Shown one piece after another: positions 24,287-36,742 of a stretch of 64,000 bases of DNA; within the stretch, counting starts at the first letter, position 1, and the number at the start of each line of letters is the position of its first letter. Under the pieces are notes generated by a model that searched no databases, was not told the origin of the DNA, and saw only the letters and a program-made list of their open reading frames with translations. The stretch spans positions 53,135,777 through 53,199,776 of the forward strand of contig OX439050.1 in the NCBI GenBank assembly GCA_949317995.1, written 5' to 3'. Position numbers and translations under genes: made by a program. Source of the stretch: Acholoe squamosa (lineage: Eukaryota; Annelida; Polychaeta; Phyllodocida; Polynoidae).

Positions 24287-24479
24287 CTTTGGTGATTATA
24301 TGTGCCAGGGATACTTACATGTATACATGACATAAAAAAAATACGCCCAAGAGAATGTCACACATGTAGGATCTGTAGGATATGAATGTATCCTTATTCA
24401 GTCTACTCTCCAGGGATTCACTCATGTGTAACAAATGGCCATAAAACATTAAGGCTCTGAGTGGCCCTTATGGGGTTAA
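24154..24479. mobile_element. TTAA MITE copy interrupted by a microsatellite
   Basis: It is bounded by TTAACCCTTTAAAGGATG and GGCCCTTATGGGGTTAA. The interior words CGTCATAATGCATGAATCC match the family and run directly into a 62-bp AT repeat. Confidence 0.6.
24221..24282. repeat. (AT)n microsatellite
   Basis: This is a pure AT run of 62 bp inside the MITE copy at 24154-24479. It is self-complementary and probably length-variable. Confidence 0.95.
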
Positions 24480-27400
24480 AACCATACCTTAGCTGTCACA
24501 CAGTAGCATTATGGACATCGTTGTAACGGTTTCCCCATAGTGAGTGTAGCACTTTTACCCTTTTCACTGCCACGTAACAATGTGTGGATGACAATGGGGC
24601 TACCTGGGGCGAGTAAATTTACATTGATGGGCACCTAGCATGCAGTTGTTACGTGGGTTTGTTGGCAAAAAGATATATCTCTGACAATATTGCATTGCAA
24701 TTTCTCTGAATATGTCACCAGTGCCCCTTGTAATCGCCAATATCTTCTAATAATAAATGCAAAACAATACCACTCCAATTATTAGTCTCTGCTGGTGACA
24801 CACATAAAGGTGGATCACTGAATGCCCGGACCTCATGCATATTTTTTTTCGTAAACGTCACCAATGATTGTTTTCAATGCGGCCATTGATTCAAGGTACA
24901 TATATTCTTCTGGGAGGAAACTGCATCATTTAAAAGATACTTTGAAGTCGCGGATCGACATTAACCATTGCGGCAAAAGAGCAACCAAAATGTGAGGTCA
25001 TGCATATAACTGAATATGACATGTATACCAGGATTCTCTCCTAGATTTGAGGCACTAGTGGCTGTATCTCACTAGGCTGTGTAGAGACGTCTTTTTGTGT
25101 TTGTTTTTTGGTGGGGTGTTAGGGTACACTTTGTCTAACAAAGGGGGTTGTGGTCCCACCTGACTGGGAGCTGTTCTACCCCTCATTAATTAACCCTCAC
25201 AAGTGGGGCTGACACCCACAGGTAAGAGGTGGGTGTACGAGGGGGTGGGGGTGAGGGAGGGGGGAACTGGTGGCACAAGACAACAGAAGCATTCTTCACA
25301 TGTTACTTCTGCACCATGTAATGTGACATGCAACTCTGAAAAGGACATCTGTATAAACACTGCATTGCACGGAATGTGGTGGGAGAGGGGGGGGTGGAAA
25401 AAATATCCCCTTACAAAAAGTTAAAAAAAAAAAAAAGAAGAAATAAACAAGAACAAAAAGGGGGTAAAGATAAGTATCCAAAGACTGGTACTAGAGGAGT
25501 TGAGGAAATATCATGTTTTAAGTTGAATGAGTCCGGGGAGGGGGCGGTTATCATAGTGGTTGGTTTAGTTTATCATTCACACAAAAATAGAAAAGAAAAG
25601 CTTCACGATGCTAAGGAAAGCACAACCTACAATGTGTTGGGATGAATGATTTCAAAAATGATGCATCACTGTGAATATCACATTCTCGGGAATAAATCTT
25701 AAAAAAAAAAATTAGTAGAAATATTGCTATTGTAACCTTCATAGATCTAAAGAATTTGAAAATTACGAACAGTATACATATCTAACCCATAACTGACGGT
25801 GTCAACTCTCAACTCGACACTCTCCAAGCACTTACAACCTCCGCCCGTTCCACCAATGTATAATTATTAGAACCAACACAATACCCGCTTGGAGAGTGCG
25901 TTATTGATGTTGTGAATTAGGCGTGAAAATGTCGTCTGCTTAATGTTTAAACAAAAGTACTGTTTCAGCCAATAATGAGTTAATTAGCACTTTTAATTAC
26001 TGAATATATATTCTTGTAACAACACTTAAAGCTGATGTCAGACACTATTAGAGCATTGTTTTAGGATTAGGATGTTATACCCTCAGAGTACCGGTGGAGT
26101 AAACCCTCAATTGCCGCCTAGGAATAGTCCCCTATTGGTTGTGTTTTTATTTGTTGTCGAATCAATTAAAAAGCTTCTTATGGCAGGGATAAGTTTGAAG
26201 CCTCGAGGTGAGCTGGTGATTAGTTTAATTAAAATCCTATGTTATACATAAAGACATCAGAATTGTCACAAGTGAATATTTCTACGGAAATAGGTTAATT
26301 AAGGTCTACAGAAAGGGAAGAAATACATTGATACCGGTGATTTATTCAAGGGTATATGGCCTTGCGTTGAAAGGGCGGCCGACACGATACAATGTACTTG
26401 GTGACTGCAGTGCTGTTGTGTTTTTTTTTCATTGGCAAATCCACAGACCTACAGATAAGTCCACTGCTTTCCCCTCACTGGCAATTCTATAAGGAATCCG
26501 GTGATTTCATCCCAGACATCCCCACATGCATCCCTACCCCATCTCACTTTCAGTCCCTTCTCCCCCCCCCCTGCCCCTCGTGTCGTCCACTTTGTCCATC
26601 TCCGTCCATCCAACTAGAGTAGTGGACAGGGTCAACGAGACGTGAAAACGGTCTGATCCGTGGTCATGGTAACGTCAACAGGACGTACCGGCATAGGACG
26701 TACGACACGTCACCGGACAATGACAAGATAGGACAGTCCTGGGCAGTGTGGGAAGGGAGTTGGACAGGGCATTGACAAGGAATTGCAATTCGACAGGGCA
26801 ATGAGACAAGGTTTGGATGTTGAACTTCTAGGCAGGGAGAGATTAGCTGCTAGGGCAATGCGATTTTCTTTGCCACATCGCTTTAAGCAATAACAGTGCA
26901 AAGCTGGAGAGAAGAAGGAAGGGCAGAGCATTACTGATGGAAGGGCATGGGCAAAGCACTGCTGATGACTGGAAAGGGCAATACTGTACATTACATGTAC
27001 CCGGAGAGCACGAAACAGGTCAAGGCAAAGAAGTGATGAGAAAGAAGACAGGACAGGTTCATGATAGAGAACAGGGGAAGACAGGACAGGTTTGGAGTAT
27101 GTGGGGGCTAAATATATACATATACTAAAATACAGAGCAATGAGGGATGTCCCTTGGGAGACAAATCTGTAAATAGCCCCTGTGATGAGTAAAGTGGAGG
27201 GGACAAGAGTTGCACTGGGAGAGAAGGAGGGGTGACAAGTTGTTCACACCCAGACACACGTGAACAAGATCAGATTCACAACCAGGGCGCTGATGTCGCC
27301 ATTTATTGCCTGACTATCCCGGCTGACTCTAAACGTCCTCTCATCAGCCCTTCCTGTGCACTAGTCTTGTAAAGTTGTCCCCAGATATGTTTTATCTATT

Positions 27401-29589
27401 TCTAATGGTACATATAATGTCTCATTCATTTTAAAGACAAAAAGACAAAAAAAAATCCCTGAACATTAAGGAGTAAACATAGCATGCACATTCGACGAGA
27501 GGACATTCACATGTATAATGTGCTCATACTATTGAATTATAAAAGGATTTTGAATTCAATTACTTCTTGAATATAATATTGAATCTACTACTAAAGTATC
27601 TTTTGAGATGTGAATGTGAATTTTGTGAAAAAGAGAGCACAAATGTAGTATATGTGAAAATGTGATATATCGTACATAAGGTCACTTTGTCAAATCACTT
27701 ACTGACACATTAAAAAAGAGACAGTGTCATCCATAATCCTCATGTTCGACTCAGTAGAGTCTGGATACAGCAAATATAAACCTTCTATTTACCTGTAACC
27801 TTTTACTACACCAGAGAAGAAAATAAGTCACACCATGATCATTGAAAATTTTAAATAAATAGAAGTGACTGGTGGTAAATCTAGGGGTGCCTGTTCAGTA
27901 TGGGTGACAGAGGGTTGTGACAGGTGACAGTAAAGGTGATAGACAGGTGTCAACCCTGCCGTCACACCCCACTCACCATGCCGCTAATAAAGTCATCTTT
28001 AACCCATCCCTACACACAGAGTACCAACACCGACACCCATCCCCTCTCCCACCTCCTCCCAATACACTGAGTGATGGAATCCCAAGAATATGGCTAAATA
28101 CCAAGAGAATCAGAAGAGCAGGGAGAAAACAATTTATAAGTATTTTCAGTGTTGTGATTATTGTTCATAATAGGCTTATTAACACATCGAAGATTCTACA
28201 TCGGGAAGAAAGGATATCAAAGGGAAATACAAAAGGAAAATATGGATTTAGGTGCGTGTGCCTTCCCCCATACAAACCAAAGGAGGCAGTGGTGTGTATG
28301 GCCATACCCTCCCATACAAAGTGGATGAGACAGGGTGATAGGGGGCGGACAGTGATGGTCCAAGTGATGACCAGTGGTGGCTGAGGGCTTTGTAAGGGCA
28401 TTGTCCTGCAGTGTCCAAGGGTGTCCAGCAGATGTGACCAGGAGGGTACAAGATGAGACAAGGCCCTTTGTAGGGCTTTGTCCTTGCTGGCTGTAGTCAA
28501 TGCCCTCCTATATCAAAGGTCAATCAGTCCCTACCTGATGTCTTATTCTGAGTACAGGTGTGAGAGCCCAGGTGAGCTGATAATACTGCAGAGCTTATGG
28601 CCTATAGTAGTGATGGGGGAGATATATTTAGATAGTTGGATTAAAATGGGATAAAGTTTTAAAGCAGAAATGGTCATACTAAATAAATAGCAATGCATGC
28701 ACTCTAAAAACTTGAAGATGGCTTTCATTTTAGTCTCATTCATTATTTGCATTTTGTTTCGATGATTTGGATTCACAAAGTTAATGTTAATGTAAATTAT
28801 TATCATTCATTTAGACCTTTTGTCAATAGACTGCATTTCCGATATTTTGATGTCTCTACATGTGAATTTTATAAATATGTCACTACCAATCCAAGAAGAG
28901 ATAATTATGTAACCGTGCTTTGGCGACCTATAGTTTACATGGGACTTGTGAAACTGTCAATTGTAACTTTAAGATGGACATATCTTATTTACTCCAGTTA
29001 TTAATCATATCTTTTCTGTTTACAGTTAAGGAATACTACTGTTTTTGACACTACAGAATGACTCATCCCTGTCAGCCATACTGTGATACCTCCTATCTAG
29101 CAGCTTTCACTGAGGTAGGATCTCAGCAGGTTTTCTGTCCGGAGATTTTATCATATGAAAAATCTCTAAAATGTATAGCTAAAACCAGGCCATAACAATG
29201 GCTGGTTTACAACGCCTATAAGCGAAGTTATTTTGATTTTGAAATTTGGCGTGACTAGGTTAATACTGGGCGCATAAGTAGGGTAACTAATTGCCAACAG
29301 ATTCTGTTCGAGTGACACCAAAGCTGGAATTATCTTCTCCCTAATTGTCTTGATCTCCAGTTGCTAGCATCGTAACGTCTTGTAGTCTGAATAATACAGC
29401 CCCAGGAGAAGTAAATTCTGAAGATGGCTTATAAGGACCAACGCCCTTAGACACTTTACTTGTGATACTCAAAAGGTTTTCCTCTAGAGAGGTATTGTCC
29501 CTGTCAGTTTGTATAAACCTATGTGCCAAAAAGGGAAAGGATTTATTACAAGTAGGATCTGTCTCTAATGAGGTGTACTGGAGTCCCCG
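24480..29589. other. 5.1 kb without a recognised gene
   Basis: The stretch is AT-rich and intron-like. There is a GACAGGACAGG-type short repeat around 26700-27090 and ACGTC/GACGT words at 26639-26712. The 155-codon open frame at 27917-28384 has low-complexity content, no domain and an overlapping minus-strand frame, so it is not called. Confidence 0.45.
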
Positions 29590-29828
29590 TTATACCTTTA
29601 AAGACCGCTGATGCAGGAGTGTATCATGCCCATTGATCGTCATGATGCACCAATGAAGTGCTGGCGAGACTGCTCGCCAGCACTTCATTGGAGCATCATG
29701 CCAACCCTGCGGGGTTGATCCATAGACTCCCGGAGGGTCATCATGATGCTCCAATGAAGTGCTGGCGAGCAGTCTCGCCAGCACTTCATTGGTGCATCAT
29801 GACGATCAATGGGCCCTTAAAAGGTTAT
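29590..29828. mobile_element. MITE of the TTAA family, near-perfect double hairpin
   Basis: It is flanked by TTAT on both sides rather than TTAA, with termini ACCTTTAAAGACCGCTG and GGGCCCTTAAAAGGT. It contains two hairpins: GAAGTGCTGGCGAG/CTCGCCAGCACTTC near 29655, and the same arms in the other half near 29757. Length is 239 bp. This is the best-preserved copy for deriving a consensus. Confidence 0.75.
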
Positions 29829-30063
29829 ACCTGTCCAAAGCTGTTTAGATCCAGGTATGCTGAGTGCACCTGCAAGGGATGGGGAGATGAGGACAGTATA
29901 GTGGCGGGGCTTGGTGAGGGGTGTATTCAGAGCCATTCACTGCAGGTGTCATAGGGAGGGGAATGCTGGGTCATTGTTGCCACCCCAGGGGTCATTGACA
30001 GTATCAGTGACCACTGTCCACCAGTGTGCCCCATTAAAACACCTGGCCGTGAGAGCACCATAC

Positions 30064-30506
30064 CTAACCCTTTAGGAGCCGCTGATGCATTAATGCATCA
30101 TGCCCATTGGTTGTCATGATGCATGAATGAAGCCCTGGGCGCCAGTAACTCACCAGGGCTACATTCATGCATCATGCCGGCCCTATAGGAGCGTGGACCC
30201 ATATCCAGTGGATCCACTATTTTGAATTTCGCTGGTTATGCCAAAGGTGGCAAAACACACTGATAAGGCATTGTCATGATGGGTACCTTGTCCCTGGATA
30301 ACAACCACTTCCAGGGACATGCTGGTCCCTATCTTATCAGTGCAGCTCCACTCCCGCTTGCACCCAATATGGTTGATATACTCCCAGAGGGTCTGCATGA
30401 TACTCCCATGAAATGCCTGTAAGCAGTCTCACCAGCACTTCATTGATGCATCATGCCGACCAATGGGCATGATGCACTCCTGCATCGGCCACCCTTAAGG
30501 GGCTAA
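30064..30506. mobile_element. TTAA-family MITE with an internal insertion
   Basis: It is flanked by CTAA on both sides. The termini CCCTTTAGGAGCCGCTGATG and CATCGGCCACCCTTAAGG belong to the family. The middle (about 30190-30360) holds an extra segment with its own inverted arms (CTGATAAGG / CTTATCAG and GTCCCTGG / CCAGGGAC), making the copy 443 bp. Confidence 0.65.
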
Positions 30507-31614
30507 CTACCTGGACACCCCCACAGTCCCATACACCTACACAGGAGGACTTCACACCTGTCCTATCCCCACAGGTAAGCCACAGGTATGAGCCTAATGA
30601 TGTAAGCCACGTAGTCAAGGGGCTGGGGTGGAGGCTAACGGGGGTGGTGGACAGTATGGGTGGGTGTAATGATGGGTGCTGGGGTTATACAATGGTCAAA
30701 GTGGCCAAGGGTCAGTAGATAACTAGATACCCCCCTGGGACTAGACATAAGAGGCTGAGTACACGGTGGACAACTTGTTCAGGGTATGCGGTTTGATGAG
30801 CCTAAAAGGTGAAAACCACACATTTCAACTGGACTTTTATAGTTTTAGAGGGACCATAAAAAATTGGATGGTACGTTCCCCAGGGTACATTTCCCCTCCA
30901 TTTTATACAATTTGCAGTAATTCTATGAATATGATCGTTTTTCTCTATTGTCTCTGAAAACCGTCATTTTCCTATGAGGACGACTTGTGAATTATTGCTA
31001 CTGCAAAACGTTCGTTGAAAACTAGGGGGAGGTCTCTGCACAATGGACTTGCTTATTCCACCCAGGCCTCGTATAACGTAAGTAGTATACAAAAGAGAAA
31101 TCGCGATGCGGCACAAGAAGATAAAGGCAGACAACCCTGGAGAGACAAACACACTTCAGATACATGTATTGTAGCTATGTATGTATACCTGAGACCATGA
31201 CTGAATGTAACATAGAAGCCAAGCTACACATGTCGTCTAAGAGCTGGCAAGTACCTTTTCATGTATTAATCGTGGAAAATCCTAATTGTCAAGACAGGGG
31301 GACACATGGGTATAGATACATGAAAGGATGAAAGGGTTAAAGTATAGGTCCCTGTACACATGCACCAGATTAACCCTTAAGGGCCACTTCATTCCTTTAA
31401 GCACTATTTTCATTTGTTGCTGTGATATATAATTGCAGCCCCTGTGAGTCTAATCGACAGTGCTGCATTTGTGCATCATGCCAACCACATGGGATTGATG
31501 CACTCCCTGGTGCTCGATATAGAGTAAGCAGACTCTAATTGGCTCTCTAGGACTGCATTTACGCATCATAAGGACACATATTTTACTGGTTATCATAGCT
31601 TAAGGTGGATGGCG
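30507..31614. other. No gene; degenerate TTAA-MITE fragment at 31370-31575
   Basis: TTAACCCTTAAGGGCC at 31370 and GTGCATCATGCCAACC at 31473 mark a decayed family copy whose right end I cannot place. The rest shows nothing supported. Confidence 0.4.
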
Positions 31615-31628
31615 ACCATGCCAAAGAC

Positions 31629-31811
31629 GGGCTTCCCTAGTGCACTTAAAAGGGTCTATGTCTCCTCTTTACTATCCTCTCGGGATGTGTGTAGTGCACA
31701 TATGCGTGGGCACTGACACATTCCCCTGTGAAATTGTAAAGTAGTTCTCGCCATGAATATGACCTTCGCTGTCAAAATGGCGTTAAACATCTATTACTCA
31801 CTCACTCACTC
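31629..31811 (+). mobile_element. SINE-like retroposon with target-site duplication
   Basis: It is 183 bp, flanked by the 14-bp duplication ACCATGCCAAAGAC (31615-31628 and 31812-31825). It starts GGGCTTCCCTAG and ends in ACTCACTCACTCAC. The internal words GTGCACATATGCG and TCGCCATGAATATGACC agree with the other copies. Confidence 0.8.
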
Positions 31812-31903
31812 ACCATGCCAAAGACCTCCTCTGCGCATGTTTCTGCACATGTATGCTTTTCTGTGGCAAGGTAGAACCTTTACAAAAATCGTAATAGCCA
31901 GGT

Positions 31904-31978
31904 TGGAACCAGTCAGGCACGAACTCTCAACCTTCAGGTTATGAAACCCACGCTCCTACTAGTTAGGCCTCTGATTCA
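31904..31978 (-). pseudogene. tRNA-Met(CAU)-like relic
   Basis: On the minus strand the segment has an A-box-like CTAACTAGTAGG and an anticodon-loop-like TTTCATAAC with CAU in the expected place. It then has CTGAAGGTTGAGAGTTCG, close to the variable and T arms of elongator tRNA-Met, and a CCA directly after the acceptor. The acceptor and anticodon stems do not pair well, so it is a pseudogene or a SINE head rather than a working tRNA. Confidence 0.4.
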
Positions 31979-33691
31979 CCTGCTTGTCTGGGGTGTAGAG
32001 GTGGTACTGACCACACATTCTGAAGGTCTTTAGCAGTCTAAGTTTTTTATTTCAAAATTGAAAAAGAATTGAAAAGTGTTCGGGACCATATTATAACAAT
32101 ACATTTTCTGGATGTAAAAGGTTTGTGACAATATCCTGGGAAAGTTATACAGAAATGTAGCTACTCCTGAATGACATTCCATACATATTATGGTGAAATG
32201 CTGTATAACCCTACAGTATCATCGCTGTATCTTTATGGGGGAATATCTTGGAAAATTGCCTGGGACCACTATATTTTCTCAGTAGCATTGGAAAGAATAT
32301 GTAATTTCAATCTTGTAACAGAAGTTTGAAGAAAATTTAGCTACTTTTATCTCATGGTCGCCATCCACCTTAAAGACACCATGCAGGACTTACAGGGTTA
32401 ACACCTGTATTTGGGTGGGGATTACAGGGTACTTATGTGGACATAAGTGTCTTGTCTCTCTAATAAAGACATCAAACACCTCAGTACCCCCATGGGGACG
32501 GGTTTACACATGCCTACACACCTACTAATACATGCTTAAATCCCTGCTTCCCCTTACAGGGGGTAACAATAGGACAACTTGTCTGTGATCTTAACTTCTT
32601 GATCCCTTACACAGCCCACCCTCCTCATCCCTCCTCCGTACATTACTAAACCTCTCTTGTTTTATTCTCCCAAGACTCAAGACTCTTATCTGCTCGGGCC
32701 ATTAAGACCTTGATCTTTTTGTTGTTATTGTAGTCTGTATCTGAAACATGGGTTATGTCTTGTCTCTTTTTTTAGGGGGGGGGGGGTGAGATCGTCATCT
32801 TAATTTGCCAATAAAAGTCAGGTATATATCTTTGGTCGAGATGCAGCTTCGTTTGAATAAAGGAGCATAGAAATTTGATGGGACTCATGTCTTAAAAGTT
32901 CACTTTAAATGTGGACCTTAACGGCTCAACCTGAGAAAATGAAAACACAACACTTGGGCGCTGTTATGATATTACATTTGGAAAGAACTCTGGGAGTTCT
33001 CTGATTGAGCCACAAACTGTACAATGGCATAGGGAAAATACATAGTCAGCTGTTTTGTCCAGTTAAACATACATTGAACCCATGAGAACCCTTCCAATAT
33101 CATTCCAACAGCCCCCACCTGTAAGGGTTATAACCCTAGTTTCTCACACCCACCCCTTCAGCTCTCCCATAGACACACTCCCATTCCTACTTAAGGAGGA
33201 TCCCCCTGGGCGGAAGCTGGCCAACAAAAGAACGGCTGAAACGGCGAGACGAGTGGTTTGTAACGGGTTCCTGTAGGTCATTAGCCGCTAGGAGGCGGAG
33301 TGAGGGGTGGGGGGTTAAGATGGCTTCCGCCGCTGATCCCTGGTGAGCTCTGGCCGCCCACAGGTGTCTTGGGTGAATAGATCAAAGACCCGCTGGGTAC
33401 CATCCTACCTGGGGGATCACTGAGGGATAATCGGGGAGGGGGTAGGGGGTAGGTAACCCCTTAAACAGACCGCCTACCCCCTCCCCCCGAGTCCCCATTG
33501 TAAAAGACACATGGGGTATTTTAGTGGGTGTCTTATGATACTGACTTTGAGGTTTAGGAGAATTAACGTGCACTCGTCTTCAGGTCAGATTCACATATTT
33601 TTCAGTCTGCATTCTTTGCTTCACATCAAACCTCTGATTGATTAGCAGAGCCTCTAACAAACATATGCGTGCCACCAATGGCATTGCTTAA
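31979..33691. other. No gene recognised
   Basis: This is AT-rich, intron-like sequence with a G run at 32777-32787 and a GC-richer patch at 33200-33360. No supported exon. Confidence 0.45.
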
Positions 33692-33701
33692 CCTGGTACT
33701 G

Positions 33702-34181
33702 ATTTGTAGACGATATGGCCAAAAGACGATGTGGCCAAGACGATGTGGCCAAAGTTGTGGACGATGTGGCAAAACAGGGTGGACTTTGTGGCCAATGTTT
33801 TGTATGGCAATCTAACATAAGAATATGGGTTCTAAAAAGGGTTTCATAATGAACCCATCTACCTACCCTAACATAATTTCTCCCTGTGTCATACATGTAC
33901 TTTTTTTTTACCTATATTCTACAAAAGCTACTCTTAATTCTGAACTAATACCCATAGACGATGTGGCAAAAAGACAATGTGGCCAAAGGATGACGTGGCC
34001 AAAGTTAAAAAGATATGGTTTTCACATAAACATATTTGTAAATTGGCCACATCGTCCATTTTCTCTGATTATCCACATCGTCCATTTTTGGCCACATCGT
34101 CCATAAATTTGGCCACACCGTCCTTGGTTTACCCACATCGTCCATTTGCCACAAAGCCCATTGGCTACATCGTCCATCCAG
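33702..34181. mobile_element. Foldback transposon built of GACGATGTGGCC repeats
   Basis: This is a 480-bp element flanked by the 10-bp direct repeat CCTGGTACTG (33692-33701 and 34182-34191). The left arm has many copies of GACGATGTGGCCAAA in direct order (33707-33800, 33958-34008). The right arm has the complement TTGGCCACATCGTCC (34034-34172). The ends GTAGACGATATGGCC and GGCTACATCGTCC are inverted. Arrays of short repeats in inverted arms are the hallmark of foldback elements, and a 9-10 bp duplication fits foldback or Mutator-like transposition. No transposase is encoded. Confidence 0.75.
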
Positions 34182-34191
34182 CCTGGTACTG

Positions 34192-35523
34192 GTGAAATGA
34201 TAGGCAATAAAAAGCAGGTATCACAGGTGGTGAGATGTCAATTTATTATTGAGCAACATATTAAGAACAAAGAACAGTTCCTGCTGGCAGTGCCGTGATT
34301 GCATGTCCTCCATTCAGTTTTTACATTGTGAACAACCACTTCTATGATCACTATAATGTACAGTACTATGAACCCATGTGATTTGTTGTAGTCTGTTAAC
34401 CAAAACCATATCTGCTATCTTTTCTAATTTGACTTGATCATCTTGCACGAATGTTTGTCAATAAACAATTAAATTCAATTTATAATTATGCCAGTATACG
34501 TATATGATATTTTGTACTCTAAATGAGTTACACATTCACTCTTTAATGGGAAACCATTTGTCTCATTATTGGCTTTCCTTTGTCAGTTCAGTCCCGGGAT
34601 AACAGTCTAAGATTCGAGAAATATCTATGAGGATTTGCATTTGATTTATGAATGAACTAAGGGCTACAGCAAGTCTAAATAAGGGATTGTCTGTGGTTTG
34701 TTCATCCTTCATACACAAGCCTTTGAAGCTGATATCCCTACTGGGAGGTGGATGGACGGGGGTGGGGGGTGGGAGGTATTCCCATGAGTTTAGCAACCTG
34801 TTGATGCCCAGCCTACTTACCCCTAACCCACCCCCTACCTGGGCACACACCTGTGGCTACCTGTAATTAGCGGCACATAGGTGAGAATCCTACTTTAAAG
34901 GTGTGTCATTAGCCAGTCTCCTGCCCATACACATCTCTATACTTAAATACCGTTCACTCTGATATTACCCTAAGGTAATATATGATTACGATCACCTGAA
35001 CATTTTTTTCTCCTTGCATGATATAAGATAATGAAGGTACACCATGTCCTCATCATGGTATGCCACACAATGGGGATTTTCCTTTAGATGAAAAGATAGT
35101 ATCAGTGACCACTGATGACCTGCTGCCTCTTTAGCAAAGAGGCAGCAGGAAGAAGTGCATGCAGAAATGAGAATAGGGACCAAGGAATGCAAATACTGAG
35201 AAATCTGTTTAGAGCAACAGAGCAACAGAACATTGAGAGAGAGAGAGAAAGAAAAAAGAATAAGATAAAATAGACATAGAGCACAAGACTGCCCCAGGGC
35301 AGAGGACACCGAACCCTCTCCCCACTCACCCACACACCACCCTATATTCATACAACCCGCTCTATTGTCAATGATACTTGAAAAGAAGACGATGGCTCTG
35401 GGGGGTGGCCAATCCTGTTGTTGGCCATCAACAAGTCGGTGTGAGAGAGAGGTGCACAAAGAGAAGAAGACACAAAGCAGATAGACAGGTAGGGTAAGGT
35501 GTGGGATGTCTGCAAGCTGCAGA
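34192..35523. other. No gene recognised
   Basis: This is AT-rich sequence. The 155-codon minus-strand frame at 34992-35459 is hydrophobic and low-complexity, with no domain or splice support. Confidence 0.45.
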
Positions 35524-35754
35524 TTAACCCTTTAAGGGCAGTTGATACATTAATGCATCATGCTCATTGGTCGTCATGATGCACCAATGAAGCGTCTCGC
35601 CAGCACTTCATTGGGGCATCATGCCGACCCTATGGGGTTGATACATATACTCCCAGAGGGCTGGCATGATGCTCGAATGAAGTGCTGGCGAGCAGTCTCA
35701 CCAGCACTTCATTAGTGCATCATGACGACCTATCAGCAGCCCTTAAATGGTTAA
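35524..35754. mobile_element. TTAA MITE, full-length reference copy
   Basis: It is bounded by TTAA on both sides. The termini TTAACCCTTTAAGGGC and GCCCTTAAATGGTTAA form 16-bp near-perfect inverted repeats. The interior has GTCATGATGCACCAATGAAG and its complement several times, so most of the 231 bp can fold. TTAA target sites and CCC ends point to piggyBac-type mobilisation in trans. Confidence 0.8.
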
Positions 35755-36520
35755 GGGTCATATGAGCCTCCAGAGGGGACTGGCTGAGGAGCGAAGGGTC
35801 TTCCTGCACCATGAGTTAAGTGTCATCAATACCCGGATAATGCGGAGGAATACAATGGGAAGTAGTCCTGGGGGCCAACAGGCAGCTGGTGCCTAGGGCT
35901 GCAAGGTAGTGGAGGGAGCCACCCCTGGTGTTTTCTGTTTATACATGGAATCTACTTTATATATTAATTAATAATGAATTGTACTATTTAAGACTGATTT
36001 ACCGTAACTATTGTACAGATTGAGTTACTTTATATTGAAATGAATAGGTCATACACAAATATTATGGGTTGGCATTCATCGGATGCGTTTTGTTGTTGTT
36101 GTTGTTTTTACTTTCGATTCTTTTTTTTTCAATCGGGCATTGTAAAGGTGTTGCTTTAGATGTGGTGAAAGTTAGAAAGTGTTTAGGCTTCTTTGTGGCA
36201 GTCCCGTTGACCAATTACAAATTTACTAATCACCATCAAGAGCAGAAATAGTGTTATAATTAAACACATCAGGACCCCTTGCAGAGTATACTCGTATTCA
36301 TATACATATAATAAAGATCGAAATTCATACTCGTGGCTAGACTCCGTTAATCAACTACAAGAGTCCGATAAACAACATTTATTAGACCAATAAGTGAGTC
36401 AGATACCCTGTAGATGACCTTCGAGTTGACTCGACAGAAACACGTGCAGGAAATGGATATCGACCATGTCATTCTATTTTGACAAAAACGGAAATGTCCC
36501 AGCATGTATCATATGGCCTA
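35755..36520. other. No gene recognised
   Basis: This is AT-rich sequence with no supported exon or repeat structure. Confidence 0.45.
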
Positions 36521-36690
36521 ATCCTGTTTTAGGTCGCTATGGAAAATAAGGAATGTGTTTTGCACAACTGGAAAAATGCTAGACCTATGTAGACCCCTTG
36601 TGTATATAGCGACTTAAAAGTTCTACCCATGGCAAATGTAGAGGTTCAAATACACATAGCGACCTATTTAATAGCGACCTAAAACAGGAG
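36521..36690. mobile_element. 170-bp TA-flanked MITE
   Basis: The left end ATCCTGTTTTAGGTCGC and the right end GCGACCTAAAACAGGAG form 20-bp inverted repeats with one mismatch. TA flanks both sides (36519-36520, 36691-36692). A related decayed end, TTAGCGACTTAAAATGGGAG, occurs at 38163. TA targets suggest Tc1/mariner-type mobilisation. Confidence 0.7.
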
Positions 36691-36742
36691 TAATATATAG
36701 GAAAGAAAGAAAGAAACTTAAACAGAAGAATAGATTAGCATA

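Noticed and set aside
27917-28384. 155-codon plus-strand frame
   Set aside because: Pro/Thr-rich start and no domain. Overlapping minus-strand frames of similar length suggest chance.
34992-35459. 155-codon hydrophobic minus-strand frame as a membrane protein
   Set aside because: Low complexity, composition follows AT/GA-rich DNA, no exon structure.
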